A stretch of 64,000 bases of DNA from Pedobacter sp. Leaf194 (GCF_001423945.1 NZ_LMPU01000001.1:865971-929970), one strand, 5' to 3'. Counted from the stretch's first letter, positions 18,265 to 28,586 are shown. Notes: generated from the letters alone by a model not told the origin. Program-made: numbers and translations.

Positions 18265-19575
18265 ATGAAAAGAATATTTAGTCTATTAATCGCCCTAAGT
18301 TTTTTTACTGCAATGTTAGCCTGCAAAAAAAGCGGACAAAACGAAAAGAACACCTTTAAGCCTCGCCCCGCCGTGATTGAAACAAGTATAGCTATTCCTG
18401 TTCAGGGAAATAGTTTTGTAACGCAATCAGTCGCCGGGGCAACCGAAACTATCGGTTCAACACTGTCGAACTGGAAAAATAACACCAGTGTAATTAGTAC
18501 CTATTTTAAGGTTGGCCAGGCCGGTAAGTTAAACCTCGCAATTAAAGGAACTGTAATTAGCGGTAAAAGTGTAGTTAAACTAACTGTTAACGGTACTTCG
18601 TTTGAGGTGACTTTGAGTGGCACTACAGCTGCGGTATATCCAGCCGGAATCGTTGATATTACAACTCCAGGCTATGTAAAAGTTGATTTACAGGGCGTCA
18701 GCAAAGACGGTGTTACATTTGCAGAAGTTTCAGATATTATGGTGGGCGGAAATGCTGCTTCAAGCAATCTGCAATACGCAAGTGTTAGTGCCGATAATCA
18801 GTTTTATTGGTCAAGAAGAGGGCCATCCGTTCATTTAAACTATACCGCTCCTGCCGGTAATAACGAATGGATGTATAACGAATTAACTGTGCCGGCAGGC
18901 CAGGATAATATCGGGTCTTACTACATGTCGAATGGTTTCAATGGTGGATATTTTGGTATCCAGGTTAAGTCGGCAACTGAACGGTGGGTGTTATTTTCGG
19001 TATGGGATGCCGATTCTGGTGGTAAAACACTATTGACCAGCAAAGGTGCAGATGTTGTAAATGGTAATTTTGCAGGCGAAGGTACCGGTGGACAAAGCTA
19101 TTTGGTCTACAACTGGAAAGCCGGGAATACCTATAAATTTCTAACCCAAATAAAGCCAGATGGCGCAGGTAACACCCTGTATTCATCTTGGTTTTTTGCG
19201 CCCGAACTTGGCGTATGGAAATTTATGGCCACTTTCAAAAGGCCCGCTACAAATACTTATGTTGCAGGCTTAAACTCTTTCCTCGAGAACTTTAATGTCG
19301 ATTTAGGTTATACCGGACGTAAGGCTTTATACAACAACATGTGGGTAAGAAACACCGCTGGTGTTTGGGCAGAAATAAGCGCAGCCAGATTTAGCTGCGA
19401 CCCAACCGGAACAACACAGCAACGCATGGATTTTAAAGGTGGTGTAGAAGACGGCAAATTTTACCTTCAAAATGGTGCATTCTTTAACGATTTTGTTCCG
19501 AACAACACCAACTTTACCCGCACGGCCACAGGCATTGCACCATCCGTAAACTTAACTGCTTTACCAACTAATTAG
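18265..19575 (+). CDS. DUF5077/DUF3472-like lipoprotein
   Basis: A 436-residue lipoprotein (lipobox MLACKKS). Residues about 35-160 resemble a DUF5077-type jelly roll (PVQGNSFVTQSVAGATETIGS; SVVKLTVNGTSFEV; PGYVKVDLQGVS). Residues about 170-430 match the DUF3472 pattern: QFYWSRRGPSVHLNY, FGIQVKSATERWVLFSVWD and FLTQIKPDGAGNTLYSSWFF. These domain pairs are frequent in PULs and are thought to bind or process glycans, but no activity is established. It sits between susD and a discoidin-domain lipoprotein. The domain naming is from pattern memory. Confidence 0.75.
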   Translation: MKRIFSLLIALSFFTAMLACKKSGQNEKNTFKPRPAVIETSIAIPVQGNSFVTQSVAGATETIGSTLSNWKNNTSVISTYFKVGQAGKLNLAIKGTVISGKSVVKLTVNGTSFEVTLSGTTAAVYPAGIVDITTPGYVKVDLQGVSKDGVTFAEVSDIMVGGNAASSNLQYASVSADNQFYWSRRGPSVHLNYTAPAGNNEWMYNELTVPAGQDNIGSYYMSNGFNGGYFGIQVKSATERWVLFSVWDADSGGKTLLTSKGADVVNGNFAGEGTGGQSYLVYNWKAGNTYKFLTQIKPDGAGNTLYSSWFFAPELGVWKFMATFKRPATNTYVAGLNSFLENFNVDLGYTGRKALYNNMWVRNTAGVWAEISAARFSCDPTGTTQQRMDFKGGVEDGKFYLQNGAFFNDFVPNNTNFTRTATGIAPSVNLTALPTN

Positions 19576-19583
19576 ACAACAAA

Positions 19584-20612
19584 ATGACAACAATAAAATT
19601 CTCTGGCTTATTGATTTTACTCTCGATATTGGGTGTAGTCAGTTCCTGCAAAAAAGATAAAAGTCCTGAGCTTACGTCTAACCTTGAAGAAACCGTTCTG
19701 GATAGATCTGCCTGGACCATAACAGCATCAAGCGAACAGTTAACCGGCGAAAATACTGGTCTTGCGACTGCGGTTTTAGACGGCGATATAAATACCATCT
19801 GGCATAGCAATTATGCGGGCGCACAAACTGCTTATCCACATTGGTTGCTCGTTGACATGAAAAAGCCGATTGTAATTACCCAGGTTAATTTAACAGCAAG
19901 ACAGAACAGCGTTAAAGGCTTTACAAAATTTAAACTCGAAGGCAGCGTTGATGGAACTACTTTCATAAATATTGGCGAGTTTACCTTTAATCCGGCATTA
20001 ACCACCGAACAAGCTTTTACAATCAGTCCGGCGAGAAATGTGCGGTTTGTAAAATTGACTGCATTGGAAAAAGCGGCCACGCAAACCGGCTCTATTACGT
20101 TTTTAGCAGAGTTGAGTGTGAAGGGCCTGCAAGAACGGGTAGCAATTACTGATGTGGCTTTGGACAAGGCCGGCTGGACGGCAACGGCATCGAGCGAAGT
20201 AAACTTTCCTGGCGACGAAACGAATCTGGCCGCATATGTTGTCGATGTAATTTCTGCCAAAAGCCCTACAGCCACCGGTATTCCTTCATTCTGGCAAGCC
20301 GATTATGAGGTGTTGCACCCTTATCCACATTGGGTTATTATAGATATGAAAAAAGCAAGCCTGCTCAGTTATATCGGTTTAAATGCACACACCGATGCTA
20401 AGCAAGGTTTTACTAAATTTTCTGTATCCGGCAGCGCCGATGGAACTATATTTACGCAGCTTGGCGATAATAGAAACTTTAACCCGGCGACAACTACGGA
20501 GCAAAAATTTGCGGTTTCTCCGTCAGCGCCAATCAGGTATATTAAAATTACTTTACTTGAAGGTACGCCATATCCTTGTTTGGCAAACTTTGAAGCTTAC
20601 GTAAAATTATAG
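19584..20612 (+). CDS. Lipoprotein with two discoidin (F5/8 type C) domains
   Basis: A 342-residue lipoprotein (lipobox VVSSCKKD) made of two related F5/8 type C beta-sandwich domains: residues about 35-180 (WTITASSEQ, HWLLVDMKKP, FTKFKLEGSVDGTTF) and 185-342 (WTATASSEV, HWVIIDMKKA, FTKFSVSGSADGTIF). Such domains bind carbohydrates, so a surface glycan-binding protein of the SusE/F kind is the likely role. The two halves look like an internal duplication. It ends the susC operon and is followed by a terminator. Confidence 0.85.
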   Translation: MTTIKFSGLLILLSILGVVSSCKKDKSPELTSNLEETVLDRSAWTITASSEQLTGENTGLATAVLDGDINTIWHSNYAGAQTAYPHWLLVDMKKPIVITQVNLTARQNSVKGFTKFKLEGSVDGTTFINIGEFTFNPALTTEQAFTISPARNVRFVKLTALEKAATQTGSITFLAELSVKGLQERVAITDVALDKAGWTATASSEVNFPGDETNLAAYVVDVISAKSPTATGIPSFWQADYEVLHPYPHWVIIDMKKASLLSYIGLNAHTDAKQGFTKFSVSGSADGTIFTQLGDNRNFNPATTTEQKFAVSPSAPIRYIKITLLEGTPYPCLANFEAYVKL

Positions 20613-20683
20613 GAAGAGCAATGTTTCTAAATAGGTAATGATATGCTTTAAGTGATAGAAAAAAGCAGTCTCAAAACAAAAAT

Positions 20684-20719
20684 GCCCCCAAAAGCTAAAC
20701 ACTTTTTGGGGGCTTTTTT
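20684..20719 (+). terminator. Intrinsic terminator of the susC operon
   Basis: GCCCCCAAAA (20684-20693) pairs with TTTTGGGGGC (20704-20713), followed by a T6 run. Confidence 0.9.
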
Positions 20720-21067
20720 GTTTTCAAAATTCATGTTATCTCAAGCTTTAACGCCGGCAAGTTATCACAACAACTGAGTTCTAAATCATCAGTTGGGCTG
20801 CAAAAAACTAGGTACAGCCGCCATGTTTGCACTGATAATTTTCTCAACTGTTCAGCCAGTTGCGACTAGCACTTCGTTCTTAAAATCCAAAATCAAATCC
20901 TAACTCGACGCCCAACATTTCACAACAACTTAAAACGTACAAACTTTTTGTGCTAACCCCTTGATTTTTAAAAAGAATTGTTCTACTTTTGCAGTCCGTT
21001 TTATGGGCTATCTGCAAAGATGCCGGGGGAGCGGTAATTTTTTAAATAAAAAACATAAAAAAGCACA
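20720..21067. other. Spacer and leader of the str operon
   Basis: 348 bp with no supported gene. It contains the rpsL promoter (listed separately) and about 70 bases of untranslated leader with GC-rich pieces (GCCGGGGGAGCGG) that may fold. Confidence 0.55.
20961..20991 (+). promoter_or_regulatory. Promoter of the str operon (TTG-N20-TACTTTTG)
   Basis: TACTTTTG (20984-20991) with TTG at 20961-20963 gives the standard Bacteroidota spacing. The transcript would start near 20996, about 70 bases before rpsL. Confidence 0.75.
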
Positions 21068-21481
21068 ATGCCAACCATTCAACAATTAGTTAGAAAAGGT
21101 AGAGTAGCACTGGAGTTCAAGAGTAAGTCTCCAGCGTTGGACAGCTGTCCACAGCGAAGAGGTGTATGTACACGTGTGTACACCACTACCCCTAAAAAAC
21201 CAAACTCAGCAATGCGTAAAGTAGCCCGTGTTCGTTTAACGAACGGTAAAGAGGTGAATGCATACATCCCTGGAGAAGGTCACAACTTACAGGAGCACTC
21301 AATCGTGTTGATCCGTGGTGGTCGTGTTAAAGATTTACCAGGTGTACGTTACCACATTATCCGTGGTGCATTAGATACATCAGGAGTAGCTGGTCGTAAC
21401 CAACGTCGTTCGAAATATGGTACTAAACGTCCTAAACCAGGACAAGTAGCTGCGGCGCCAACAAAAGGTAAAAAGAAATAA
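21068..21481 (+). CDS. rpsL: 30S ribosomal protein S12
   Basis: 137 residues. Carries the decoding-site loop with [18 protein letters not shown] and the [13 protein letters not shown] segment, including the residues where streptomycin-resistance changes occur in other species (K in TPKKPNS and K in GGRVKDLPG). First gene of the str operon; rpsG follows after 17 bases. Confidence 0.98.
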   Translation: MPTIQQLVRKGRVALEFKSKSPALDSCPQRRGVCTRVYTTTPKKPNSAMRKVARVRLTNGKEVNAYIPGEGHNLQEHSIVLIRGGRVKDLPGVRYHIIRGALDTSGVAGRNQRRSKYGTKRPKPGQVAAAPTKGKKK

Positions 21482-21498
21482 TCGGGAGGAAATAAGAA

Positions 21499-21966
21499 AT
21501 GAGAAAGTCAAAACCAAAAAAGAGAATTATTCTTCCTGATCCAAAATTTAATGATGTTCAGGTAACTCGTTTTGTAAACAATATGATGTACGATGGAAAG
21601 AAATCTATCGCTTACTCTATTTTTTACGATGCTGTTGAAATTGCTGAGAAAAAAGCAGGTGAAAACGGTTTAGAGATATTTAAACGTGCTTTAACTAACA
21701 TTATGCCAGCTGTAGAGGTTAAATCTCGTCGTGTTGGTGGTGCTAACTTCCAGGTTCCAACTGAGGTTAGACCAGAACGTAAAACAGCTTTAGGTATGAA
21801 ATGGTTAATTTTATACGCTCGTAAACGTGGCGAAAAAACCATGAAAGAGAAATTAGCTGGCGAAATTGTAGCTGCTGCTAAGGGTGAAGGTGCTGCTGTT
21901 AAAAAGAAAGAAGATACGCACAAAATGGCTGAGGCTAACAAAGCGTTCTCACACTTTAGATTCTAA
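21499..21966 (+). CDS. rpsG: 30S ribosomal protein S7
   Basis: 155 residues; primary binder of the 16S 3' major domain. Family features [38 protein letters not shown] and [12 protein letters not shown] are present. A GGGAGGA sequence precedes the start. A 95-base spacer holding a hairpin separates it from fusA. Confidence 0.98.
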   Translation: MRKSKPKKRIILPDPKFNDVQVTRFVNNMMYDGKKSIAYSIFYDAVEIAEKKAGENGLEIFKRALTNIMPAVEVKSRRVGGANFQVPTEVRPERKTALGMKWLILYARKRGEKTMKEKLAGEIVAAAKGEGAAVKKKEDTHKMAEANKAFSHFRF

Positions 21967-21980
21967 ATATTAAAATGATT

Positions 21981-22047
21981 GAATGATTGAATTTTGAATG
22001 AGCGAGTGGTTTTAATATCATTCTCACATTCTCTAATTCAATCATTC
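21981..22047 (+). repeat. Hairpin in rpsG-fusA spacer
   Basis: GAATGATTGAATT (21981-21993) pairs perfectly with AATTCAATCATTC (22035-22047), and the flanking bases extend the stem with interruptions (TTGAATGAGCGAG against CTCACATTCTC). The left arm contains a tandem GATTGAAT. No T run follows, so it is not a terminator. Confidence 0.7.
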
Positions 22048-22061
22048 GCTAATTATAAACA

Positions 22062-24176
22062 ATGGCAAGAGATTTAAAATTTACAAGAAATATCGGAATC
22101 GCAGCTCACATTGATGCAGGTAAAACTACAACAACTGAGCGTATCCTTTATTATGCTGGTGTTAGTCATAAAATTGGTGAAGTGCACGAAGGTGCTGCAA
22201 CAATGGACTGGATGGCGCAAGAGCAAGAGCGTGGTATCACAATTACTTCTGCCGCAACTACGGTTGAGTGGAAATACAGAGGTCAGGCTTACCACATGAA
22301 CATTATCGATACACCCGGACACGTGGATTTTACCGTTGAGGTAAACCGTTCGTTACGTGTATTAGATGGTTTAGTATTCTTGTTTTCTGCAGTTGATGGT
22401 GTTGAGCCTCAATCAGAAACTAACTGGCGTTTAGCTAACAACTATAATGTTGCCCGTATTGGTTTCGTTAACAAAATGGACCGTTCCGGAGCTGACTTCT
22501 TAAAAGTTGTTAAGCAAGTTAAAGACATGTTAGGTAGTAATGCAGTTCCATTGCAATTACCTATCGGTGCTGAAGACGGATTTAAAGGTGTGGTTGATTT
22601 GATTAACAACCGTGGTATTGTTTGGAATGAGCATGATAAAGGTATGACCTTTACTGAAGTGCCTATCCCAGAAGATATGCTTGATGAAGTTGCGGAGTGG
22701 AGAGAGAAATTATTAGAATCTGTAGCTGATTATGATGAATCTTTAATGGAGAAATTCTTTGAAGATCCAAACTCGATTACTGAACGTGAAATTTTAGATG
22801 CTTTACGTGCAGCTGTTTTAGATGCTAAAATTGTACCTATGGTTTGTGGTTCATCTTTCAAAAACAAAGGTGTTCAAACCATGTTAGATTACGTGATGGA
22901 GTTATTGCCTTCGCCACTTGATTCTGAAGGTGTTGTTGGTACTAATCCAGATACTGGTGCTGAAGTTTTATTAAAACCAAGCATTAATGAGCCGTTTGCA
23001 GCTTTAGCTTTTAAAATTGCAACAGACCCATTCGTAGGTCGTTTATGTTTCATCCGTGTTTATTCAGGTAACCTGGAAGCCGGTTCTTACGTTTATAACA
23101 CTCGTTCAGAAAGTAAAGAGCGTATTTCTCGTATCTTCCAAATGCATGCTAACAAGCAAAATCCTGTGCCTAATGTGGCTGCCGGAGATATCGCTGCGGT
23201 AGTTGGATTTAAAGATATTAAAACAGGTGATACACTTTGTGAAGAGAAAAACCCAATCATCCTTGAATCAATGAATTTCCCTGAGCCGGTTATCGGTTTA
23301 GCAATTGAGCCTAAAACTCAAGCTGACGTTGATAAATTAGGCATGGGCTTATCTAAATTAGCTGAAGAAGATCCTACATTCAGAGTTCAAACAGACCAAG
23401 AAACTGGTCAAACTGTAATCTCTGGTATGGGTGAGCTTCACTTAGATATCTTAATTGACCGTTTAAAACGTGAATTTAAAGTAGAAGTTAACCAGGGTGC
23501 GCCACAAGTAGCATACAAAGAGGCAATCTTCGGTTCTACGCAACACCGTGAAACGTATAAAAAACAATCGGGTGGTCGTGGTAAATTCGCGGATATCCAG
23601 GTTGTTATTTCTCCAATTGATGCTGATTTTGAAAAAGGTGGTTTACAATTCGTAAACGAAATTACAGGTGGTTCAATTCCACGTGAATTTATTCCTTCAG
23701 TAGAAAAAGGCTTTGCAGCGGCAATGGTTAATGGTGTATTGGCAGGTTATCCGCTTCCTGATATGAAAGTACGTTTGATTGATGGTTCATTCCACGCAGT
23801 CGATTCAGATGCTTTATCATTTGAGCTTGCAGCTAAAATGGCATATCGTGAGGCTTTACCTAAATGTAAACCTACTTTGATGGAGCCAATCATGAAAATC
23901 GAAATCTTAACCCCTGAAGAAAACATGGGTGATGTTATCGGTGATATGAACCGTCGTCGTGGTCAGTTACAAGGTATGGATACCCGTAATGGATCTCAGG
24001 TTATCAAAGCATTAGTTCCACTTTCAGAAATGTTCGGTTATGTAACTCAGTTGCGTACCATCACTTCAGGTCGTGCAACTTCTACAATGGAATTCGATCA
24101 CTACGAACCAGCGCCTAAAAACGTTCAAGACGAAGTAATTGCTAAATCAAAAGGCAGAATTAAAGCTGAAGATTAG
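22062..24176 (+). CDS. fusA: Elongation factor G
   Basis: 704-residue translational GTPase that drives ribosomal translocation. G motifs are [18 protein letters not shown] and [10 protein letters not shown]; domain IV contains [13 protein letters not shown]. Length and domain order are those of canonical EF-G1. Third gene of the str operon; flanked on both sides by spacers that contain hairpins. Confidence 0.98.
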   Translation: MARDLKFTRNIGIAAHIDAGKTTTTERILYYAGVSHKIGEVHEGAATMDWMAQEQERGITITSAATTVEWKYRGQAYHMNIIDTPGHVDFTVEVNRSLRVLDGLVFLFSAVDGVEPQSETNWRLANNYNVARIGFVNKMDRSGADFLKVVKQVKDMLGSNAVPLQLPIGAEDGFKGVVDLINNRGIVWNEHDKGMTFTEVPIPEDMLDEVAEWREKLLESVADYDESLMEKFFEDPNSITEREILDALRAAVLDAKIVPMVCGSSFKNKGVQTMLDYVMELLPSPLDSEGVVGTNPDTGAEVLLKPSINEPFAALAFKIATDPFVGRLCFIRVYSGNLEAGSYVYNTRSESKERISRIFQMHANKQNPVPNVAAGDIAAVVGFKDIKTGDTLCEEKNPIILESMNFPEPVIGLAIEPKTQADVDKLGMGLSKLAEEDPTFRVQTDQETGQTVISGMGELHLDILIDRLKREFKVEVNQGAPQVAYKEAIFGSTQHRETYKKQSGGRGKFADIQVVISPIDADFEKGGLQFVNEITGGSIPREFIPSVEKGFAAAMVNGVLAGYPLPDMKVRLIDGSFHAVDSDALSFELAAKMAYREALPKCKPTLMEPIMKIEILTPEENMGDVIGDMNRRRGQLQGMDTRNGSQVIKALVPLSEMFGYVTQLRTITSGRATSTMEFDHYEPAPKNVQDEVIAKSKGRIKAED

Positions 24177-24188
24177 TATTAAGATAAA

Positions 24189-24233
24189 AGTATCAAGTAT
24201 CAAGACCTGCATTGAGTCTTGATACTCGATACT
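24189..24233 (+). repeat. Hairpin in fusA-rpsJ spacer
   Basis: AGTATCAAGTATCAAGAC (24189-24206) and GTCTTGATACTCGATACT (24216-24233) pair 17 of 18 positions around a nine-base loop. Each arm is itself a tandem copy of a seven-base unit (AAGTATC). No T run follows. Confidence 0.75.
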
Positions 24234-24267
24234 AAATACTTGCTACTAATACTAAAAAGATAAATCC

Positions 24268-24300
24268 GATTTCTGTTGTTAATAGCTCTAACAGGAAATC
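24268..24300 (+). other. Leader hairpin before rpsJ
   Basis: GATTTCTGTT (24268-24277) pairs with AACAGGAAATC (24290-24300) with one bulged base, ending 14 bases before the rpsJ ATG. Position suggests a possible translational control element, but this is inference. Confidence 0.4.
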
Positions 24301-24314
24301 ATAATTAAAATAAG

Positions 24315-24620
24315 ATGAGCCAAAGAATCAGAATTAAATTAAAATCTTACGATTACAACTTAGTAGATAAATCTGCTGAGAAAATCGTAAAAACTGTTAA
24401 GCCTACGGGTGCAGTTGTTAGTGGACCAATTCCACTTCCTACAGAGAAAAAAATCTTTACTGTATTACGTTCTCCACACGTAAACAAAAAAGCTAGAGAG
24501 CAATTTCAATTATGCGCTTATAAACGCCTTTTGGATATTTACAGCTCTAACTCTAAAACGGTAGATGCTTTAATGAAACTTGAATTACCTAGCGGTGTTG
24601 AAGTTGAAATCAAAGTGTGA
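24315..24620 (+). CDS. rpsJ: 30S ribosomal protein S10
   Basis: 101 residues with [40 protein letters not shown] and the C-terminal [11 protein letters not shown]. In most Bacteroidota rpsJ is followed directly by rplC; here a strong terminator follows and rplC is 11.5 kb away. Confidence 0.98.
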   Translation: MSQRIRIKLKSYDYNLVDKSAEKIVKTVKPTGAVVSGPIPLPTEKKIFTVLRSPHVNKKAREQFQLCAYKRLLDIYSSNSKTVDALMKLELPSGVEVEIKV

Positions 24621-24636
24621 TAGATTTTAAAGCAAT

Positions 24637-24669
24637 AAAAAGGCCTGGATGTAAATTCAGGCCTTTTTT
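24637..24669 (+). terminator. Intrinsic terminator after rpsJ
   Basis: AAAAAGGCCTG (24637-24647) pairs with CAGGCCTTTTT (24658-24668) with a T6 run. It closes the str operon after S10. Confidence 0.92.
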
Positions 24670-24766
24670 GTTATCCCGAACTTCAACTTTAGCGGGCTAT
24701 CCTAACTTGCTTTTAAATTCTTAAAAACAAAAGGCTTTACCGATAGTTTATTCTTTAAAGGAATTT

Positions 24767-25009
24767 ATGGGAACCGAGGAACAAAACGATAAATCTGGGG
24801 CTGTTAAAGGACAGGATTTTGCAAAGCCGGAAGCGGACAGCAAAAAGCCATCTCATGGCGAAGTTGCAAACCAAAAGGGTGGCGATTTTTCTGAACTGGA
24901 AGAAACAAGGATGGATCATCCGCCAGAAAGTAGAGACACAAATGGTTCGGAAAATGAAAATACTACCCAACCGGAAAGTCGGCCAAATCAAACAAACGGC
25001 GTGAAATAA
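24767..25009 (+). CDS. Small hydrophilic disordered protein (80 aa)
   Basis: An 80-residue protein without hydrophobic segments, rich in E, K, N, S, G and P (for example GAVKGQDFAKPEADSKKPSHG). No domain is recognised; it is predicted to be disordered. It stands alone on the plus strand and converges with the LuxR-type regulator. It resembles in composition, not in clear alignment, the proteins at 26074 and 26542. Function unknown; possibly a stress-related hydrophilin, which is a guess. Confidence 0.6.
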   Translation: MGTEEQNDKSGAVKGQDFAKPEADSKKPSHGEVANQKGGDFSELEETRMDHPPESRDTNGSENENTTQPESRPNQTNGVK

Positions 25010-25049
25010 TCTTAAGGTCTGAAGCTGAATTTGCTGGCGGGTTTCAGTC

Positions 25050-25709
25050 TTAGTCGATAATTCTATTTCGCACGACAAAACTTATTAGGGCCGCAGTGTT
25101 TTTTGTCCCTGTCTTTTCTAAAAGGTTTTGTCTGTTTCCCTCAATCGTGCGCTTGCTCGTGAATAGTTTATCTGCTATTTCACTATTGGTTAATCCCTGG
25201 GCAATTAAATTGAGAATCTCTATTTCACGTTTAGAAATTTCTGCAGTTGTTTTTAACTGGGTAGCCGAAGCTGCGTAGCGGCTGTTACTTTGCGAAAGCA
25301 ATTTCAATGCAATGTTCGTGCAAATGTATTGATAGCCAGATGTGATCTGTTTTATCGCAAACTTAATTTCTGGGATGTTAACATTCTTTAACAAATAACC
25401 ATGCGCACCTGCCTCCAGGGCCTGCACAACATATTTTTCATGGTCGAGCATTGTTAAAACGAGTAATTTTATCTTCGGATAATTTTCCGCAATCGTAGAT
25501 ATTAATTCCATGCCGTTCATATCGGGCATGTTAATATCGGTTAGGATAACATCAGGTTCGGTACCATTTTTAAGATATTCTAAAACCTCCTCACCATTTT
25601 TAACGTCAGCAATAATTTCTATATCGGTTTCATCATCGAGCAATGCGATGATACCATTTCGCACAAGTGTGTGATCTTCAGCAAGTAATACTTTGGTCGC
25701 GTTTTTCAA
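25050..25709 (-). CDS. NarL/FixJ-type response regulator (LuxR family)
   Basis: A 219-residue regulator: receiver domain residues 1-120 (VLLAEDHTLVRNG, phospho-acceptor D58 in LTDINMPDMNG, GAHGYLLKN) and a C-terminal LuxR helix-turn-helix (ISKREIEILNLIAQGLTNSEIADKL, residues about 150-210). I placed the start at a TTG (25709), which begins the receiver directly; the frame also opens from another TTG at 25745, and no ATG is available near either. No histidine kinase gene is adjacent, so it is an orphan here. Confidence 0.88.
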   Translation of the reverse strand: MKNATKVLLAEDHTLVRNGIIALLDDETDIEIIADVKNGEEVLEYLKNGTEPDVILTDINMPDMNGMELISTIAENYPKIKLLVLTMLDHEKYVVQALEAGAHGYLLKNVNIPEIKFAIKQITSGYQYICTNIALKLLSQSNSRYAASATQLKTTAEISKREIEILNLIAQGLTNSEIADKLFTSKRTIEGNRQNLLEKTGTKNTAALISFVVRNRIID

Positions 25710-26073
25710 TCTTAGTACTAGTAAACAATTTAAGGGTAAATTCAAATATCGAAATATTTTAATGTCTCAACGCACGTGTTTATACCACAAATTGAGGTAT
25801 TAATACGCATTATGATTTAGCATCGTTAACAGACTGTGCCTTTGGTTGCCGGCACAGCATTTATTTGCCGTTTTTGGTACTCTACAAGCGCTATTATTTA
25901 ATCATCGTGGCCGCATAGAAATGGCCAAAGTTGCAGGCAGTTAAGCAGATGTAAGTTACACAACTTTTTTACTAAATCGTTTTAAACTAATAAAAGGTTT
26001 TTATTAAATGATCTTAAACTTTTTTAACCCATTAATTGTTGATTTATATATCTAACTATAAAAGAAAATTGAA
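25710..26073. other. 364-bp intergenic region between divergent genes
   Basis: AT-rich spacer between the LuxR-type regulator (minus) and the 99-residue protein (plus). No coding frame, RNA gene, strong hairpin or clear TAnnTTTG box was found. Confidence 0.5.
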
Positions 26074-26373
26074 ATGAGCTTGAGTAAAAATTCTAATGAA
26101 AAGGAAACCAATGAAGAGGTGAACAAAAATCTGAATATCGCAAGTGGAGAAGAGGCAGATTTAGATAACGACACCTATGGTCACAGCACTGATGCTTCGG
26201 CATTTAAGCGCAAAAATGAGCCACAGGAAGGACATGGTCATCACGGCGAAAGCGGCTCTTCGGATGAGAAAGTTGAATCGTCAGAGCAGCTGAAGAATAT
26301 TAATTTATCTGGCGCTGATTTATCTGACAGTTCGGGAGATACGGAAAAAGGTATTGGTGGAAGGCAACTGTAA
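26074..26373 (+). CDS. Small acidic disordered protein (99 aa)
   Basis: A 99-residue, strongly hydrophilic and acidic protein with a His/Gly-rich patch (EGHGHHGESG) and no membrane or secretion signal. It contains DNDTYG, similar to DDTYGN in the convergent protein at 26542. No family is recognised. Its position next to an orphan response regulator and two similar small proteins suggests a common, perhaps stress-related theme. Confidence 0.65.
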   Translation: MSLSKNSNEKETNEEVNKNLNIASGEEADLDNDTYGHSTDASAFKRKNEPQEGHGHHGESGSSDEKVESSEQLKNINLSGADLSDSSGDTEKGIGGRQL

Positions 26374-26541
26374 AACTGTGGATGCTAAATTCGATTTTTA
26401 AACGTTGGACTACTTCCAGCCGCAGTGCCCCATTGACACGATAATTGTACGAACCATTTGCTCTTTACTTTTTAGCATAGCTAAAAGCGCAAACTTTTGC
26501 AAGTCAAAGCGTAACGTTACTTAGAAAGCTCATCGCATCAG

Positions 26542-26904
26542 CTATATTCCTGAATTTAGAACGTCATCTTCGTTGCGTTGTGATGAACTGGGCTTGTCCT
26601 TAAAATCTTTTGATGAACTACCCCTTTTACTTTCTGCACTTGCTATAGTTGCATTTTCATCTTTATTGCCATAGGTATCATCACTCAAAGAATCCTTTCC
26701 CTGTGTGCCAGAGTTATCAAAACCATCTCGTGCGGCAGTATTTCCCTTAATTCTTAAATCGGTTTCCTGCCCGAAACTGGTTACCTCGTTTCCTTCATTG
26801 CCTTTTTCATAGGCTTTTTGCACGTCCGATTTTGAAGGCGATTCCTCTCCGGAACCAACGTAGCCTTCCAAATGTTCTTCATTATTATACGGGTTCGTTT
26901 TCAT
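26542..26904 (-). CDS. Small hydrophilic disordered protein (120 aa)
   Basis: A 120-residue charged protein low in hydrophobic residues (EGYVGSGEESPSKSDVQKAY; DNSGTQGKDSLSDDTYG). No domain or signal peptide. It converges with the 99-residue protein and is divergent from dgt. The shared DDTYG-type motif is short, so homology between the two is only a possibility. Confidence 0.65.
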   Translation of the reverse strand: MKTNPYNNEEHLEGYVGSGEESPSKSDVQKAYEKGNEGNEVTSFGQETDLRIKGNTAARDGFDNSGTQGKDSLSDDTYGNKDENATIASAESKRGSSSKDFKDKPSSSQRNEDDVLNSGI

Positions 26905-27014
26905 AGTGCTTTAAGAACAAATGGTAAAAGAAATGGTTTTCAGCTTTTGTGTTAAATAATTGAGCGTCGTTTTTGGCTTTTGATTAACTTCGCTTCCGGA
27001 AAAAGCAAAAATTG

Positions 27015-28358
27015 ATGGATTGGAAAAAATTACTTTCGAATAAGCGTTTTGGTCAGGAACAATATGGTGCGAGCTCAGATAAGGCTCGGTCCGATTTTCA
27101 ACGCGATTACGACAGGCTAATTTTTTCATCGCCGTTTAGACGATTACAGAACAAAACCCAGGTTTTTCCATTGCCGGGAAGTATTTTTGTCCACAATAGA
27201 TTAACTCATAGTTTGGAAGTTGCGAGTGTTGCCCGTTCGATGGCTAATATCTTTCTTAACGCAATAGAAACCAAAAATCCCGGACTGATTAAAGAGGTAC
27301 CTTTGATTAATGAAGTTGGGAATATTGTTGCTGCTGCAGCCCTTGCGCACGATTTAGGAAACCCGGCATTCGGGCATTCCGGCGAAGCTGCAATTTCCAG
27401 GTACTTTACTGATGGAGATGGAAAAGTTTATCAAAAGGATATGAATGATGCCCAATGGCACGATTTAATAAACTTTGAAGGTAACGCGAACGCCATCCGT
27501 ATTTTAACGCACCCGCTCAAAGGAAAAGGCAACGACGCCTATGCCTTAACCTATTCAACGCTCGCATCTATTGCAAAATATCCATGTGCATCAATAGCAG
27601 GCAAGCAGAAAGGCATATTACACAGAAAAAAGTATGGGTTTTTTCAATCGGAAGAAGAAAGCTTTAAGAGAATAGCTGATGAGCTTGGTCTGGCCCGTGA
27701 AGAGAATGAACATTTGGTTTACAAACGTCATCCTTTGGTGTATCTTGTAGAAGCTGCTGATGATATTTGTTATAGCATAATTGATTTAGAGGATGCCCAT
27801 CGTTTAAAAATTCTTTCTTATGAAGAAGTTCGAAGTTATTTGTTACCCTTTGCCAATTCGAAAACAATCGAGGATAGGCTGCAAAACGATTACGAAGATG
27901 ATGATGCAAAAATAGGCTTGTTGCGGGCGAAAGCAATAAACACTTTAACGGTGTTGTGTGCTGATATTTTCTATGCCGAGCAAGATGCTTTATTAAAGGG
28001 CAACCTGAATAAAAGCCTTACAGACTTAATTCCGGAGCCGTACTTGACTGCCTGGAGAACAATAGAAAAAGTTTCGGTAGAAAGAATTTATAACTTCTCT
28101 TCAGTTATACAGAAGGAAGTTGCAGGCTATAAAATCATGGCGGGATTGCTGGAAGAGTTTGTTCCGGCACTAATTCATAATGACACACATTACTACAAAA
28201 AATTGGTGAAGTTAATTCCTAAACAATACCATACAGACTTATCTGATATTTACTCAAGAACCCAAAGCGTACTGGATTTTGTGTCTGGAATGACCGACTT
28301 ATACGCTGTCGATCTATATCGAAATATTAAAGGAATATCTTTTCCGTCAGAAACCTAA
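27015..28358 (+). CDS. dgt: Deoxyguanosinetriphosphate triphosphohydrolase (HD domain)
   Basis: A 447-residue HD-family enzyme that hydrolyses dGTP (and often other dNTPs) to nucleoside and triphosphate, affecting dNTP pools. Seen: FSSPFRRLQNKTQVFPL near residue 40, NRLTHSLEVASVARS with the first metal histidine, the HD pair in ALAHDLGNPAFGHSGE (about residue 118), and DICYSIIDLEDAH further on. I chose the ATG at 27015; an in-frame TTG one codon earlier is less likely. Apparently monocistronic. Confidence 0.94.
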   Translation: MDWKKLLSNKRFGQEQYGASSDKARSDFQRDYDRLIFSSPFRRLQNKTQVFPLPGSIFVHNRLTHSLEVASVARSMANIFLNAIETKNPGLIKEVPLINEVGNIVAAAALAHDLGNPAFGHSGEAAISRYFTDGDGKVYQKDMNDAQWHDLINFEGNANAIRILTHPLKGKGNDAYALTYSTLASIAKYPCASIAGKQKGILHRKKYGFFQSEEESFKRIADELGLAREENEHLVYKRHPLVYLVEAADDICYSIIDLEDAHRLKILSYEEVRSYLLPFANSKTIEDRLQNDYEDDDAKIGLLRAKAINTLTVLCADIFYAEQDALLKGNLNKSLTDLIPEPYLTAWRTIEKVSVERIYNFSSVIQKEVAGYKIMAGLLEEFVPALIHNDTHYYKKLVKLIPKQYHTDLSDIYSRTQSVLDFVSGMTDLYAVDLYRNIKGISFPSET

Positions 28359-28586
28359 AACAGCGGATAGCTTCAATTAAAGGGAGCGTAGATGCTCCAA
28401 AACTGCTGTTTGTGTAAAAAACCAGTTTCAAGTAGTTCGATTTTTTATCAATGAAGTCACTTTTTCATTTTTAGGCTTGGATTTCGTGTAAACGGCAGAT
28501 CTGTACTTATACTATTTATTAGATTTGACAGTTAAGCCTCGCAATAACTAGCCTGGTTTAAGCCAAACACGATCATATCCCGATAA

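Noticed and set aside
26461..26490. CTTTTTAGC-ATA-GCTAAAAG hairpin between the convergent small genes
   Set aside because: Short AT-rich stem without a T run; too weak to call a terminator.
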